Positions 21,501 to 31,881 of a stretch of 64,000 nucleotides of DNA are shown here, piece by piece. The DNA comes from Diphasiastrum complanatum. Lineage: Eukaryota; Streptophyta; Lycopodiopsida; Lycopodiales; Lycopodiaceae. The position numbers and the translations under genes are program-made. The notes beneath the pieces were generated by a model, which worked only from the letters and a program-made list of their open reading frames with translations, was not told where the DNA came from and searched no databases. The stretch is taken from NCBI GenBank assembly GCA_029204225.1, contig CM055092.1:66316923-66380922 (forward strand), given 5' to 3'. Within the stretch, counting starts at the first letter, position 1; each line of letters begins with the position of its first letter.

Positions 21501-21618
21501 TAAGCTCCACTTCCAAATTTTTGAAGCCCTGGGCCGGAAGATGAGCGACCGAAAGCAGACTGCACGACGACGAGGCGAGCAGGATTCACAAGAAGTGCTC
21601 AAGAGGGCTGGTACGTAG
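18595..21618 (+). pseudogene. ORFX copy 1: unknown protein with coiled coil, downstream of gypsy pol
   Basis: I do not recognise the family. Four open blocks lie in order. 18640-19266 (208 codons) has HMMADSRLHAQNLYDWAQFA. 19653-20280 is rich in Gln/Glu/Lys with heptad-like spacing, consistent with a coiled coil. 20281-21249 (322 codons) begins Pro/Ser-rich and ends in a globular block with LQPQPEW, KRVDPFYMPLKR and LNWPVIPGIL. 21274-21618 has RLYYRAAFMSSC and MVEDWQEMGF. The last two blocks align with - strand ORFs at 53012-53782. Stops at 19264, 20043 and 21247 and frame changes separate the blocks, so this copy is decayed. Its place between integrase and the LTR-like region is that of an env-like gene, but no signal peptide or clear transmembrane segment is visible. 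Confidence 0.6.
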
Positions 21619-21639
21619 CGGCCAATTGGGAGACTTCCA

Positions 21640-22680
21640 ATTTTGACGAATAAATTTTGCGAATAATAAGCACCTGGTTTAACGGAAGCGAACAAAAATC
21701 CACGCTTTTCCAAGTGCCAAGTGGAAGACATCACCGGTGTTGCAGTGGGTCCTACAACAGATTAGGGATAGATAATGTTAGCAGATTCTAGGGAATCTCC
21801 AAGTGCTGAGCCAAGCTGAAGACACAAGTTATCTCTCACCCATGACTGAGGAGGTCTCATAAGGAAGAGGGCAGAAGAAGCTGAGAGCCAAGCATGAGAG
21901 CCGAGGAAATACTACCTAGGAAGACAGTGAGTTAACTATGTGAGCCTACATGGTGTATCCGAAAGAAGGAATGACCATGTAGGAGCTAGTAATGTTTCCT
22001 AGGCATTGTAAATAAAGGTAGACCCACCTTTTGATGGTGACCTTTAGTGGAAAGGCAAATTCCACATGTAATTCTAATTTAGTGGAATTGACATGGGCTC
22101 CACATGGACAGCCTTCTTGCTTATTTAAGGGGCCCCCTCTCTTGTGAGGGAGCTTTGATTGTATTGTCAAGTTCTCTTGAGCAAATAAAGAGGATCCTCC
22201 ACGAGTTCTTGATGATAGCTTAGCTCTTTGTTCATGGCAGTGCTCTTGAGTGAGATTTCTATGAGCATGCTTGTTTTCTTTGCATTGTGGATTAACTAGG
22301 TTCTTGTTTCTTGTTTCTTGCTTAGTTGTGGATTAGCATTCAGTTCTGAATCTTGTAATAATCAGCATTCAAGTAAACTAGATAGGCTGGTTTGTGGTAT
22401 AGATCTTGCATACTCCCTTACAACCCAGTTCTTGATTGTCCTTGAGTAGTCTAAGCATCAAGTGATGAGTGTTTCTTGATTCTTAGATTGTTAAAATGCT
22501 GTTAGGAATCTAGTTTCTTGAATCCAAGTTTCTTGTTTCAGTAGTTAATCTAGTTCTTGATTGTTTTCTGATTTAGTAGTTAGTGGTAGGATTGCTCTCT
22601 GTATTGAACGATGATCTTCTTGAGCTTTGTTTGGTTACATATGTAGCTAAGTATCGGATTTGAGTTACCCACTGACAGGT
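21640..22680 (+). repeat. LTR-like region after ORFX copy 1
   Basis: Non-coding, with a TATA-type sequence (TTATTTAAGG near 22120) and a downstream AATAAAG (near 22186), then an AT-rich stretch with repeated TTTCTTG motifs (22310-22560). This resembles an LTR (U3, R, U5), perhaps starting near 21775 at TGTTAGCAG. No second copy was seen, so the boundaries are not established. Confidence 0.4.
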
Positions 22681-22689
22681 TGGGAATAC

Positions 22690-23733
22690 ATGTTTAAACT
22701 AGAGTAATGCTTCTGCTCTGTAACAATTCTAATAAGAAGAAGAGCCACAAAGAATCGTAACAATAGAAGTAAAGTAATCCAAGAAGAAGAAAGAGATAAA
22801 AGAAACGTGTTCACAGATTCAGTGAATCTGTGAACAGGAGCCACACAACGTATGATCAATGATCGTGAGATTTTTCAGGTCTATACGCCTTACAGCACAC
22901 AGAAATATATTCATCTTGGTGACAATAGTACTCACATCATTGAAGGTGAAGGTACTGTAAGATTACGGTTTCTGTATAATCAATTCAAACTACTGTCAAA
23001 AGTGTTGTATGTTTCTAAACTCTCTACAAATCTATTATCAGTAAGTAGAATAATAGGTCTAGGTCATAAGGTGGAGTTTGAGTCTGATCAATGCAGAATA
23101 ATCGATAGGAGTAATAAGATCCTTGCACTCAACAAGAGGCATGGATACTTATATAGATTGGCACATTGTTATTCTGATTCTAGTCAAGCCTTGAAAACCT
23201 CTGTTCTTGTCAATAAAGCATTACTATGACATCATCGCTTATGGCACTTGAATTATGCATCTATGTCGAACATGTCCAGACAATCTCTTGCACTTGATCT
23301 CGACTATCCTTCTAAAAAAGTCGATCTCCCTATCTGCCATAGCTGCATCCTTGGAAAGCAAATTAGAATTCCTTTTAGATCGAGTCATAGGCATGCAACA
23401 AAAGGTCTGTTAGATGTTGTTCATTCAGATATATATGGACCCATGAAAACTCCTTCATTGTTAGATGCAAAGTATTTCATTACTTTTATTGACGAATTCT
23501 CTTGAAGAACAGCTGTTTACTTCATCAAGCAGAAATCAGAAGCGTTTATCAAGTTCAGACAATCAAAAGAGCATGCAAAAAATCAGACTGGTAAAAGAAT
23601 CAAAGCACTGAGGTCCGACAACGGGGGAGAATACATCTCTACCGAATTCAAGGAGTACTGCCTCAAAAATGGCATTGAGCAACAATACATTACCTCCTCT
23701 TTGCCTCAGTCAAATGGTCTTGCTGAGAGACGA
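22690..23733 (+). pseudogene. Copia fragment M: protease end, pre-integrase and integrase core
   Basis: From 22852 the frame reads QVYTPYSTQKYIHLGDNSTH and KVLYVSKLSTNLLSVSRI, the C-terminal half of copia protease. The pre-integrase zinc domain follows (LWHLNYASM, CHSCILGKQ), then the integrase core with HSDIYGPM, FITFIDEFS, RSDNGGEY and SLPQSNGLAER. Stops at 23227-23229 and 23503-23505 break it. Copia homology ends abruptly at about 23733, after the DDE Glu. A perfect 27-bp palindrome lies just upstream at 22809-22835. Confidence 0.85.
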
Positions 23734-24193
23734 GGATCTAAATACAATGGTGGACAAGATTGTATCTCATGTTGATGCAACTGATAAAGAGTTGTATATC
23801 AGACTCCCCAATGATCCAAATGACACATTCCTTGATTCTGAAAGATACATTGATTTTGATGTGTATATAGCCAAAACAATAGATGATCTTGAAGGAGAAT
23901 TTCTGTTTTGTATAGATGATATTAATTTTAAAATGCATATCAAAGACAAGCATTGCACGGAGCTAAAGGAAAAGACCTCCCATATCTCAGATACAATCGT
24001 TGAAGCTGGGTGTGTATATTATGTACATAAATACACATATACAATTACCAAGGAGATTTGTGTTGTATCTCCATTTTTTGGGCATCTTTTGAATAAAGAG
24101 AAAAAAGCCAGAAGGCTCTTTAAGCACACAAGCAAAGAGGCATCAATATTCATCATTCCATACTGTGCAAAGTACGATAATTTCTTTTTGTAA
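23734..24193 (+). CDS. Unidentified ORF (~153 aa) fused to the copia integrase fragment
   Basis: The open frame begins at 23669, but the codons before about 23734 are an out-of-frame reading of integrase. From 23734 the protein is acidic and compositionally normal (for example LNTMVDKIVSHVDATDKELY, YIDFDVYIAKTIDDLEGEF, FLFCIDDINFKMHIKDKH, IFIIPYCAKYDNFFL) and runs 153 codons without a stop to 24193. It matches no retroelement domain I know. No ATG lies exactly at the junction; the first one inside the unique part is at about 23748. It could be a captured host exon, an insertion from another genome, or the retained 3' part of a longer gene. AT-rich DNA makes a chance ORF of this length unlikely but possible. 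Confidence 0.45.
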
Positions 24194-24325
24194 GATTTGT
24201 TTTTTGTAAGATTTTATTTTTGGAAACTCTTATAGATTTTAGTCATTCTTTTCTTGTCATTTGCTGGTAGCACACATTGGAACGTGCACGTAATATCTTT
24301 ACAAGTGGATTCTACTGAAAGCTAT

Positions 24326-25205
24326 TGTAGCGCTCAAAGTTTCGTCACGAGCGCTGAAAGCCAACCTGGCACCACACCAAACTGGATAGCCATAAATAGG
24401 CAACTTCCAAGCAAGCCATCCAACTCAGCTGACCCCTGTTCCCCAAGAGCTTAACCCATTCACGTTCATGCAAGGAACACTCAGAACCACAAGCCGTGAC
24501 ATATATGAAGACAACCAGTTCCTGGATTGAATGGTCTCGACAACATACTGTTAGTGTCCTGGACCGAATGGTCCCGACGACATACCACGTCCCGAGATAC
24601 GATCCTCAGCTATGTGCTAGATCAAAAAGATTTGAAGCAACCTTACAACTGGCGCTTTTACCGAACAATGAAACCTAGAAGGTAATCAGAGTCAGTTTGA
24701 GAAAATTCCCACTTTATTAATAAATCTGAGAAGGTTACATCTCAAATGTGTGACCGACCCTAGTCTCTGGGGCGTTAGCATGCCAAGGCGGGCGCCAGGA
24801 CAACATTCCAGCAAGCGAAGCTGAGACTTGGTTGGAGCTCGTCCTGAGTCGCAACCCACATTCCCCTATAGTTCTAGTGGGATTCGCCACCTCCCCTCAT
24901 GTGAAGTGCTCTGTCCAAGCTGGTGAAGCATGTTTTCTCTCTCTAATATTTTCTCTCTCGAGAATTTACTGATCCCCAAGCTTCCTTTAATCATGCCTAG
25001 ATCGTGTGAGGTGATTGCACATCGATCCGAGCTCTCTGGACTTCGCTAGAACCGATCAAAGTTTTTTAGCCATAGGAACTTGGCACCGGCTGGATTTTGG
25101 TCACAATGGCACCGAGAGCAGCAGCGGCGCTGCTGGCGCCGAGGAGAATGCTGGTGCTAGTGGCGCCGGAAGTAAAGCTTGTATTGTAAAGGTAGCTTGA
25201 CAACA
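24326..25205 (-). repeat. Old, internally deleted LTR of family G
   Basis: It matches the 1245-bp LTR of element G in reverse orientation, with ends TGTAGCGC and GACAACA. About 300 bp are missing after the first 10 bases, and many CpG sites have changed to TpG or CpA; for example several GGCGCC sites read GGCACC or GGTGCT. It is older than the copies at 46095-52527. Confidence 0.8.
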
Positions 25206-25640
25206 TCCACCCTACCTTTATAAAATTTAATGTCCTCATCAGATGTCAGATTAAAATAAATGTGTCTCTCAATCAAAATTAACTACTTGGCATAGTACTC
25301 AGTTTACTGGCCACTTTTTATTAACATTGTAGCTGGTACACCACAAGTTGGAGGCTCAGCTCTTTTATATTGCAAAATTACATAACTTAAAAAAATAACT
25401 TTGTCTTGGGAAAAGCGTAGATTTTATATCGCTTACATAAAACCCGAGAACCTTATTTGACTTGGCGACAGAGGCTTGCTGAAGTATTCGCCCTTGTCAC
25501 TTCTGCCTTTGACTTTGGAACTCCTTTGAGCTCCGGATTTGTCCTTTCTGCACTTTGTGTATAGCTCCTTGAGCTCCAGATTTGATCATTTGCGCATAAG
25601 TATCAAGGCTACTTGAACCAATGGATTTATCATTGATTGC
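25206..25640 (-). repeat. Internal 3' part of an old family G element
   Basis: Reverse orientation. The sequence corresponds to the end of the internal region of element G (polypurine tract side, about 49500-49929), including the ATCTGATGAGGACAT-like stretch and a TTGGAGGCTCAGCTC block. It fades out near 25640. No coding capacity is seen. Confidence 0.7.
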
Positions 25641-25804
25641 CCACTTTACTTCCATTTAAATCCTTGCACTGTATATGATTTTCTTGTCTTGGTCTTACTT
25701 GTACATCAAAGAAACTTGTTAAACAATAGCAACATTCAGATTATTTTAAATGCAAAATATTGAAAACATTGAATTAAGCTTAAATAAAGTTATTGAAAGT
25801 CATT

Positions 25805-26790
25805 TCAAATGTATATTAAGGAAAACACACATACATCTACCAATCTCTCATTCACTCGAAAACAAAAGTGTTCAAGAATATCATATTGCAGTAAAGTAAG
25901 CTTTGATCGAATGTCATCGAGTGTCCAATTTTCCTCCACCTCAATTGCTGTTTGATCTTGATGATTCACTGTAAAATTCTGATCCAATGCTTTTCATTCA
26001 TTGCCAACTTTGGACCATCTTCTATAATAAAATGTTAGAGAAAGAATTTGTTTTTCTATAAGATATCTAGATTTCATTGATGATCTATTAACTCTTCACT
26101 CAATATTGCCATTACTCTTTTTATCCCATTGATCATCTAGGAGGCTTGATAACATATCGTCTATTAAATCACTACAAATAAATATTGTACAAAAAAATCT
26201 ACAAACATTGCCAAAGGCAGAAACCAATGCAATCTATTGTTTTTTGAACATGTGCTACATTTCATACAGTTTTGAATGTCCATAAAAAATCTTGATCAGA
26301 AGCTCTCTACTATGGTAGAAACCGGTGGAATCCATTCTTCGCTTGAGAAAGAGGGTAATGATATCATCTCTAATCTTCCACCTAAATTATTAATGGATGG
26401 TGTGTCAAATGAATCATAGAAGAAAATACAAGAATCCAAAAGTAATGTCATGGAGCGGTTCTTGTATTGCAGAATCAATATCAGAATGAATAACATCCAT
26501 GATGCCGACAAGGAATTGTATAGGTTGCCATTCGATTATGCTTGATGGATACAGATCTGCAAAACCCATAAAACTATATATCATTTAAATACTCAGATAC
26601 ATGTCTAAATGATTGATGAAAAGCTCAAAATAAAAAATTCTCCAAAACTTACAATTGCATTTGAGTCTGCCATTTGAACTGACACCTTGCACTCTAATTT
26701 TCTTATGCATGTACGCATGTTGGACCAAGACCTCTGAAATGGATCGACCACCAGGTGAAACTTTGAAATCTAAAATTTGTCTGAAATGGT
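25805..26790 (-). other. Possible host-gene exons (unidentified)
   Basis: Three short open blocks on the - strand are each bordered by splice-like signals. Block 1 (about 26770-26650) reads DFKVSPGGRSISEVLVQHAY and HKKIRVQGVSSNGRLKCNC, between TTTTAG and GTAAGT. Block 2 (about 26553-26410) starts after TTTTGCAG with LYPSSIIEWQPIQFL. Block 3 (about 25950-25845) lies between TTTTACAG and GTATGT and reads ENWTLDDIRSKLTLLQYDIL. They fit a multi-exon gene or pseudogene, but I cannot name it and the splice pattern is inference. Confidence 0.3.
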
Positions 26791-26992
26791 GAACTCTTGC
26801 AACCTTGCCGAAGAGCTCCCAAAAGACGAAGAAGTTTCGAAGGATGAAAAGGTCTTGAAGGCCAGACTGAAGGTCAAACACGACTCGAAGATCGAACACA
26901 CCCCGAAGGTCAAAGCAAAGGCTGAAGGTAAATTATTTGATGTTCGTCCCTGCAGCCAAATAACTACTATCATGCTCATCCACCAGAAGCGA

Positions 26993-27410
26993 TGTTGACA
27001 CATGCTAGCTAACTAATTGAGTAGCGTAAACCTGTCTTGTAATTCATAGTAAAGCTATCTTCAAAACTCCACTTAGTGGATATATACACATGATTGATTT
27101 CCACAAATATAGTGTGATGAGAAAGAGTGAAGTGCTAGCATACTGTTAGCATTACCAGCTATGCATGAAAGTCTGCCAATGAGCAGAACATAGTGAGTTT
27201 GTGAGAGGAGTGGCAACAGGCCGCCAACGTGCGAGACATTGATTGACTCACTCAATACAATTCACAAATACAATTTCTCTCTTTCAATCCATCTCTTCCA
27301 TTGTTCGCATCATTTCGCCACTTGAATGTCTCATAGATTGTGATCTGTAGTCGTTTGCTTAGGATCCTGCAAGACATAAAATTCTGCAACAGACAAACAA
27401 AATTTCTATA
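26993..27410 (+). repeat. 5' LTR of copia element H (probable)
   Basis: Begins TGTTGACAC and ends immediately before the PBS with TTCTATA, where TTCTACA would be expected, perhaps through one C-to-T change. A TATATA motif near 27078 could be the promoter. No matching 3' LTR is present, so the left edge is inferred. Confidence 0.5.
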
Positions 27411-27422
27411 TGGTATCAGAGC
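27411..27422 (+). promoter_or_regulatory. Primer-binding site of element H
   Basis: TGGTATCAGAGC, 23 bases upstream of the gag ATG at 27445. Confidence 0.9.
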
Positions 27423-27444
27423 AGATTCACTAAGGCAACACAAT

Positions 27445-28290
27445 ATGGCTACAACAATCCAGACAAGAATAGCAATCAATCTTGATGGCACGAACTACCG
27501 AATATGGAAGTTCAAAATCAAAATGCTTCTAAAGGGTGAAGGCATCTGGTCAGTGACCGAACTCACAGAAGAACATGCTCCAAAGGGAGATCTAAGGAGA
27601 GCTGAATGGATCAGAAAGGATGAGTGTGCAATGGCAATCATCGTTTTGTCCATAAATAAAGCAATACTCATGCAGATTGAAGACTATGAAAGCAGCCATG
27701 AAGCATGGGAAAGACTAAAGCAGAAGTACGAAGTGAGGACTGCCGCTTCAGTGATGCACTTGCACAATCAGTTGCAATCTATGCAATGGGATGGCAACTA
27801 GTTGGATCAGGTCGAGAGGATCAAAACGATCTTCGCTCAACTCATGAAAACTCTACCTACGTCCTATGAGCCACTGAGAATGTTCATTCTGAGCTTACTA
27901 GACATGAATTTTGAATGAGCTATTAGTCTTCTCGCTGATGAGAGGTGGAAGATAAGGAAGCAGTGACCAGGAGAAGGCTCTTTTCACAAAAGAAAAGAAG
28001 AAAAACAAGAACAAGCCCGTATTCAACAAGGCGAATTCAAAGCCTTCGAGCAGAGGCAATGGCAACCACCATGCTGGTTTAGCCCGACAATTCCTTGCAT
28101 GAACTGCAAGAAGAAGGGACATTTTGCATATGAATGCAGATTCAACCCAAAAATAAAGAGCAAGGCCAAAAAGGCAAATTTTACAGAGTCGTCGAAGGAT
28201 GCAGACAAGAGTGACGAAGCCTTCACAATATTCGATGAGGCTTCAACAAGCTATGTTGAGCAAGACAACGATATAGTCATCGACTCATAA
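27445..28290 (+). pseudogene. gag: Gag of element H
   Basis: Starts MATTIQTRIAINLDGTNY, then IWKFKIKMLLKGEGIW and HEAWERLKQKYEV, the conserved copia Gag region. The first stop is at 27799-27801, with more near 27916 and 27963. The zinc knuckle CMNCKKKGHFAYEC is intact at about 28098-28139. The last part continues to the region before protease. Confidence 0.85.
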
Positions 28291-30860
28291 GTGACTTCAC
28301 ATATCACCTGCAACAAGAAATTCTTGATCAACTACAAAGAACTCAGAAACAAAAAAGCAGTGATTCTAGGCGATGGAAGCCAACATGATATCAAGGGCAT
28401 TGGGACTTTACAACTATGACCATTATCAGGACAAGCAGAGTTGCCAGGAGCACTCTATGTACCCTCACTAAGAAGAGACCTGTTATCAATCTTGAAGATG
28501 GCAGATCTCAAAATTTGAGTCATGTTCGATGGCAATGTATGTTGGATGATCGAGAAAACAACAAACAAGCTGTTGACTATTGGATCTAGAGAAGATAACC
28601 TCTACCAAGCCAAGATTATCAGCAGTTCAGATAGCATACTAAATGCATCAGAGAACGAAGATCAACTCTAGCATAGAAGAATGTATCATCTGAACATGAG
28701 AAGCCTATTTGACATGAGCAGAAAGGAGATTGTCATAGGTTTGAAGGTATCCAGACCCGACACCGAATTCTGTGAAGCCTGCTAGAAGGGCAAACAACAT
28801 CGAAGTCCATTTGTACATGAGAGAAGAAGATCAAAAGAAGCTCTTCAGCTTGTCCACTCAGATATCTGTGGATTGATGAATTCACTCTCAAGATCAAGGT
28901 ATTTCTTGACGTTCATTGATGACAACAACCAGATATCAACAATCTATTACTTAAAGAAGAAATCTGAAGTGTTTGACTCTTTCAAGAAGTTCATGGCATT
29001 CATAGAGAGACACACCTCGAAGAAGATGCAAACCATCAGGTCTGACAATGGAGGTGAGTACAAGAGCAAGGAGTTCTCAAGCTTCTGCCAAGAACAAGGA
29101 ATAGAGCATCAATTCACTCTTTCATACACACTAGAATATAATGATGTCATAGAAAGAAGAAACATGACGCTAGTCGAAGGAGCCAGATGCATGATGGCAC
29201 AGGCTCAATTGACGAGTCAATTTTGGGCTGAGGCAATAGCTACAACACCACACATGCAGAATAGATCAACAACGACTGCCCTGGAAAACAAGACACCGTA
29301 TGAAATATGGACAGGTAAAAGGCCTGATCTGTCATACGTACGTGTGTTCAGATATGTAGCATACAAGCACATACCAAAAAAAAATAGAAGCAAGCTTGAC
29401 AAAAAGCCAAAACAAACAGTCATGGTCGGATACTCAAACGGATCACAAGTGTATAGAATCTACAACCCAACCACAAAGAAAGTTGTGTCGAGTAGAGATG
29501 TGAAGTTTGACAAATCCACATTTCTAGGATTGAAGGAAGAAAAAGGCCATGAGATCCTAACACTATTGCCAATTCAAAAGGGAGATCGAGGACAAACATC
29601 AACATAGAATGTCGAGCCCCAGACTTTAGAGCAGAAAGCCGAAGATCAACCTGTCGAAGAAGAAACGAATTAATAGTGACGAACATAACCAAGAAGGTCA
29701 ACAAGACAAAGAAGACCTCTAGATCAATACACTGACAACTTTCAATGGAGCGAAAATGCAGAGTTTGAATTCTGCAGCTTCACTAAAGAACCGACAACCT
29801 AAGAAAATTATCTAGAGTCCAAAGGGATAATTCTGGAAGCAAGCAATGTCAAAAGAGATCAAATCAATGAGGCAAAATGAGGCATGGACACTAGAGCCAC
29901 TGCCCGAAATAAAGATCATCGACTACAAATGGGTTTATAAAAGAAAAATCAAATTAGATGGCACTGTCGGACATTACAAAGCATGACTTGTCACCAAGGG
30001 CTACACGCAGAGGTACGGTATCGACTATTTTGATACCTAGTCACCAATGGTCAAAATGACAAGCATTCGGCTGCTCCTTGTATACGCAACACAATACAGT
30101 TTGAAAATACACCAGATTGTCGTGAGAATAGCCTTTCTCCATGGAGATCTAGAGGAGGAAATCTTCATGAAGCAGCCTGAAAGATTCGAATACCCCAACA
30201 ATGGACAATATGTTTGTCGGCTGCAGCGATGCATTTATGGTTTGAAGCAGACATCACGAGCTTAGTACAAGAAGCTCGACAACCTTCTAAAGTCTCTAGA
30301 CTTTGTTCCTATACAACCAAATTGCAATGTCTATATAAAGAGAGTAGGAAGAAGCTTTGTGATTCTAAGTATTTTTGTAGATGACTCCTTGATGATAGGA
30401 AACTCTTTGATGCTGATCAAAGAAATGAAGAGTCAGATATCTACAAGTTATGAAATCACAGATATGGGAGAAGTAACAAAATTCCTTGGGATGGAGATCA
30501 GAAGAGATCAAATCAGTGGAGAAATGCATCTGAGTCAATCAGAATACGCCAAAAAGGTGCTGACCCGAACATATATGAGGAGAGATAGAAGATGGAAGGT
30601 ATACCATACCAAAACTTGATCGATAGTCTGAATCTGTACTAGACTAGACTTGGCCTTCCTAGTCTATGCATTGAGCCTAATTCTCCTCGAATCCTGGCAT
30701 GGTGCATTGGCAAATGGTGAAAAGAATTCTACAATATCTGAAAGGCACCCAAAATATGGGATTGACCTACAAAGCAAAAAAAGAAGAAAAAGGATTCGAG
30801 CTGCAACATTACAGTGATGCAAGTTGGGAAAGCTGCAAAGATGACAACAAGTCCATATAT
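28291..30860 (+). pseudogene. pol: Pol of element H (protease to RNase H)
   Basis: Decayed but in canonical order. Protease lacks its DSGA residues (VIDS then a stop, then TSHITCNKKF). The pre-integrase domain is near 28670-28800. The integrase ORF 28873-29607 has FLTFIDDNNQ, RSDNGGEY and NDVIERRNMT. RT has IIDYKWVYKRKIKLDGTV and IFVDDSLMIGN (FVDD in place of YVDD). RNase H starts at HYSDASW. At least ten stops are visible. At about 30855 it changes, with a deletion of roughly 12 codons and a frame change, into a tail of another copia family. Confidence 0.85.
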
Positions 30861-31209
30861 ATCATGGATGTCGAAGAAACAAGCCACTATCTCATTGTCA
30901 TCTAGTGAGGCCGAGTACAAAGCTCTTACACATTGCACAAAGAAGATGGTATGGATCCAGAGGATGATCAAGGATCTTCAGTTGGTGGATTTTTCAGAGC
31001 GCCCAATCATGTTTTGTGACAATCAATCCGCCCAAAGGTTGGCAACCAATCCTATCTTTCATGCTAGGAGCAAGCATATTGAGGTGCAATATCATTTTGT
31101 GAGGGAGCAAGTCATTGCAAAGGAGGTGGAGCTTCAACATGTGTCCTCAAGGGAATGTGTAGCTGATATCACCAAAGCATTGGGAAAAAAACTTGTTCAT
31201 GAAGCATAG
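30861..31209 (+). pseudogene. RNase H end of a C-related copia element (D-type tail)
   Basis: An open stretch reads ISWMSKKQATISLSSSEAEY, FCDNQSAQRLATNPIFHARS and KHIEVQYHFVREQVIAKEVE, much closer to element C than to element H upstream. One codon is missing in VADITKAL (usual VADIFTKPL). It ends shortly before a polypurine tract and LTR of the C-like type. Confidence 0.8.
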
Positions 31210-31235
31210 GACATCACTTGGAGTCTTATCACTAG

Positions 31236-31247
31236 TTGAAGAGGGAG
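31236..31247 (+). promoter_or_regulatory. Polypurine tract
   Basis: TTGAAGAGGGAG abuts the LTR start at 31248, as in elements A and C. Confidence 0.85.
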
Positions 31248-31881
31248 TGTGAAAGATTCAAGTAGTTTTGTCATATTTGCTATATTTCCATATTTGGAAA
31301 ACTGAGGCCAACTTTGTTATAGACTTAGAGTTTGACTTTTCAAAGTTCATTAGTCTAAATTTCATCTGAATAAACACTTTTTGAAAGTTTGGGAAAGTTA
31401 GAAGTCGAGTTTGAGCAGATTCAAATTTGAATGTTGGGTACTTTGAATCTAGACTTAAAAATAGTAGGGTTAGCATTTTGGTGGGAAAGCCGTGTTCAAA
31501 TAGGGTTTGAACCTGCTATAAAAGGATGTAACTCATGGAGAGACACATCTTCTCTCTTCTCTATCTCATTTCATGGTTTTCTTGGGTTCTACTATCCATT
31601 GGTGCACTATACTTGTGATTGCTTGCAATTCTATGTGTAGAATGATCTATATTTGTTATTTTTGGATCCACAGGTGTGAATAGAGTAGCTTGCTGGTTTT
31701 GTATAGACAACAATAGTACTTTACCATTTGATTCATGTTTGATCAAGTTCTATTAGAGTTTGCATCTCATTTTATGTGTAAATGCTGATTTTTCTACATT
31801 GGTGACATTGGTAGAGTAGCTTTTTTTGTAACCCAAGATTTTTTTGTGGATTGTATCATCAATGATCTGATATCCTTCACA
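31248..31881 (+). repeat. 3' LTR, D family (634 bp)
   Basis: Begins TGTGAAAG and ends CCTTCACA. A TATA box (TATAAAAGG) lies at 31517-31525. It is related in layout to LTRs A and C but distinct in sequence; relatives are at 33428-33975, 34260-34607 and 57527-57970. It does not match the 5' LTR of H. Confidence 0.85.

Larger units (their letters stand above)
14888..22680 (+). mobile_element. Element E: decayed Ty3/gypsy retrotransposon with a 3' ORF (ORFX)
   Basis: Protease, RT, RNase H and the integrase zinc domain occur in gypsy order (15300-18590), followed on the same strand by ORFX (about 18600-21618) and an LTR-like region with a TATA-type box and leader-like sequence. The integrase core is absent, and ORFX starts just where it should be. 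The 5' part is missing at the junction with element B. No second LTR was found, so the right boundary is approximate, and E plus ORFX could be two joined fragments. Confidence 0.6.

Noticed and set aside
18595-21618. Envelope glycoprotein assignment for ORFX
   Set aside because: Position fits, but I see no signal peptide, membrane span or fusion-type segment, so only env-like position is claimed.
23734-24193. Endogenous viral gene
   Set aside because: Composition and abrupt junction allow it, but no viral motif can be named from the sequence.
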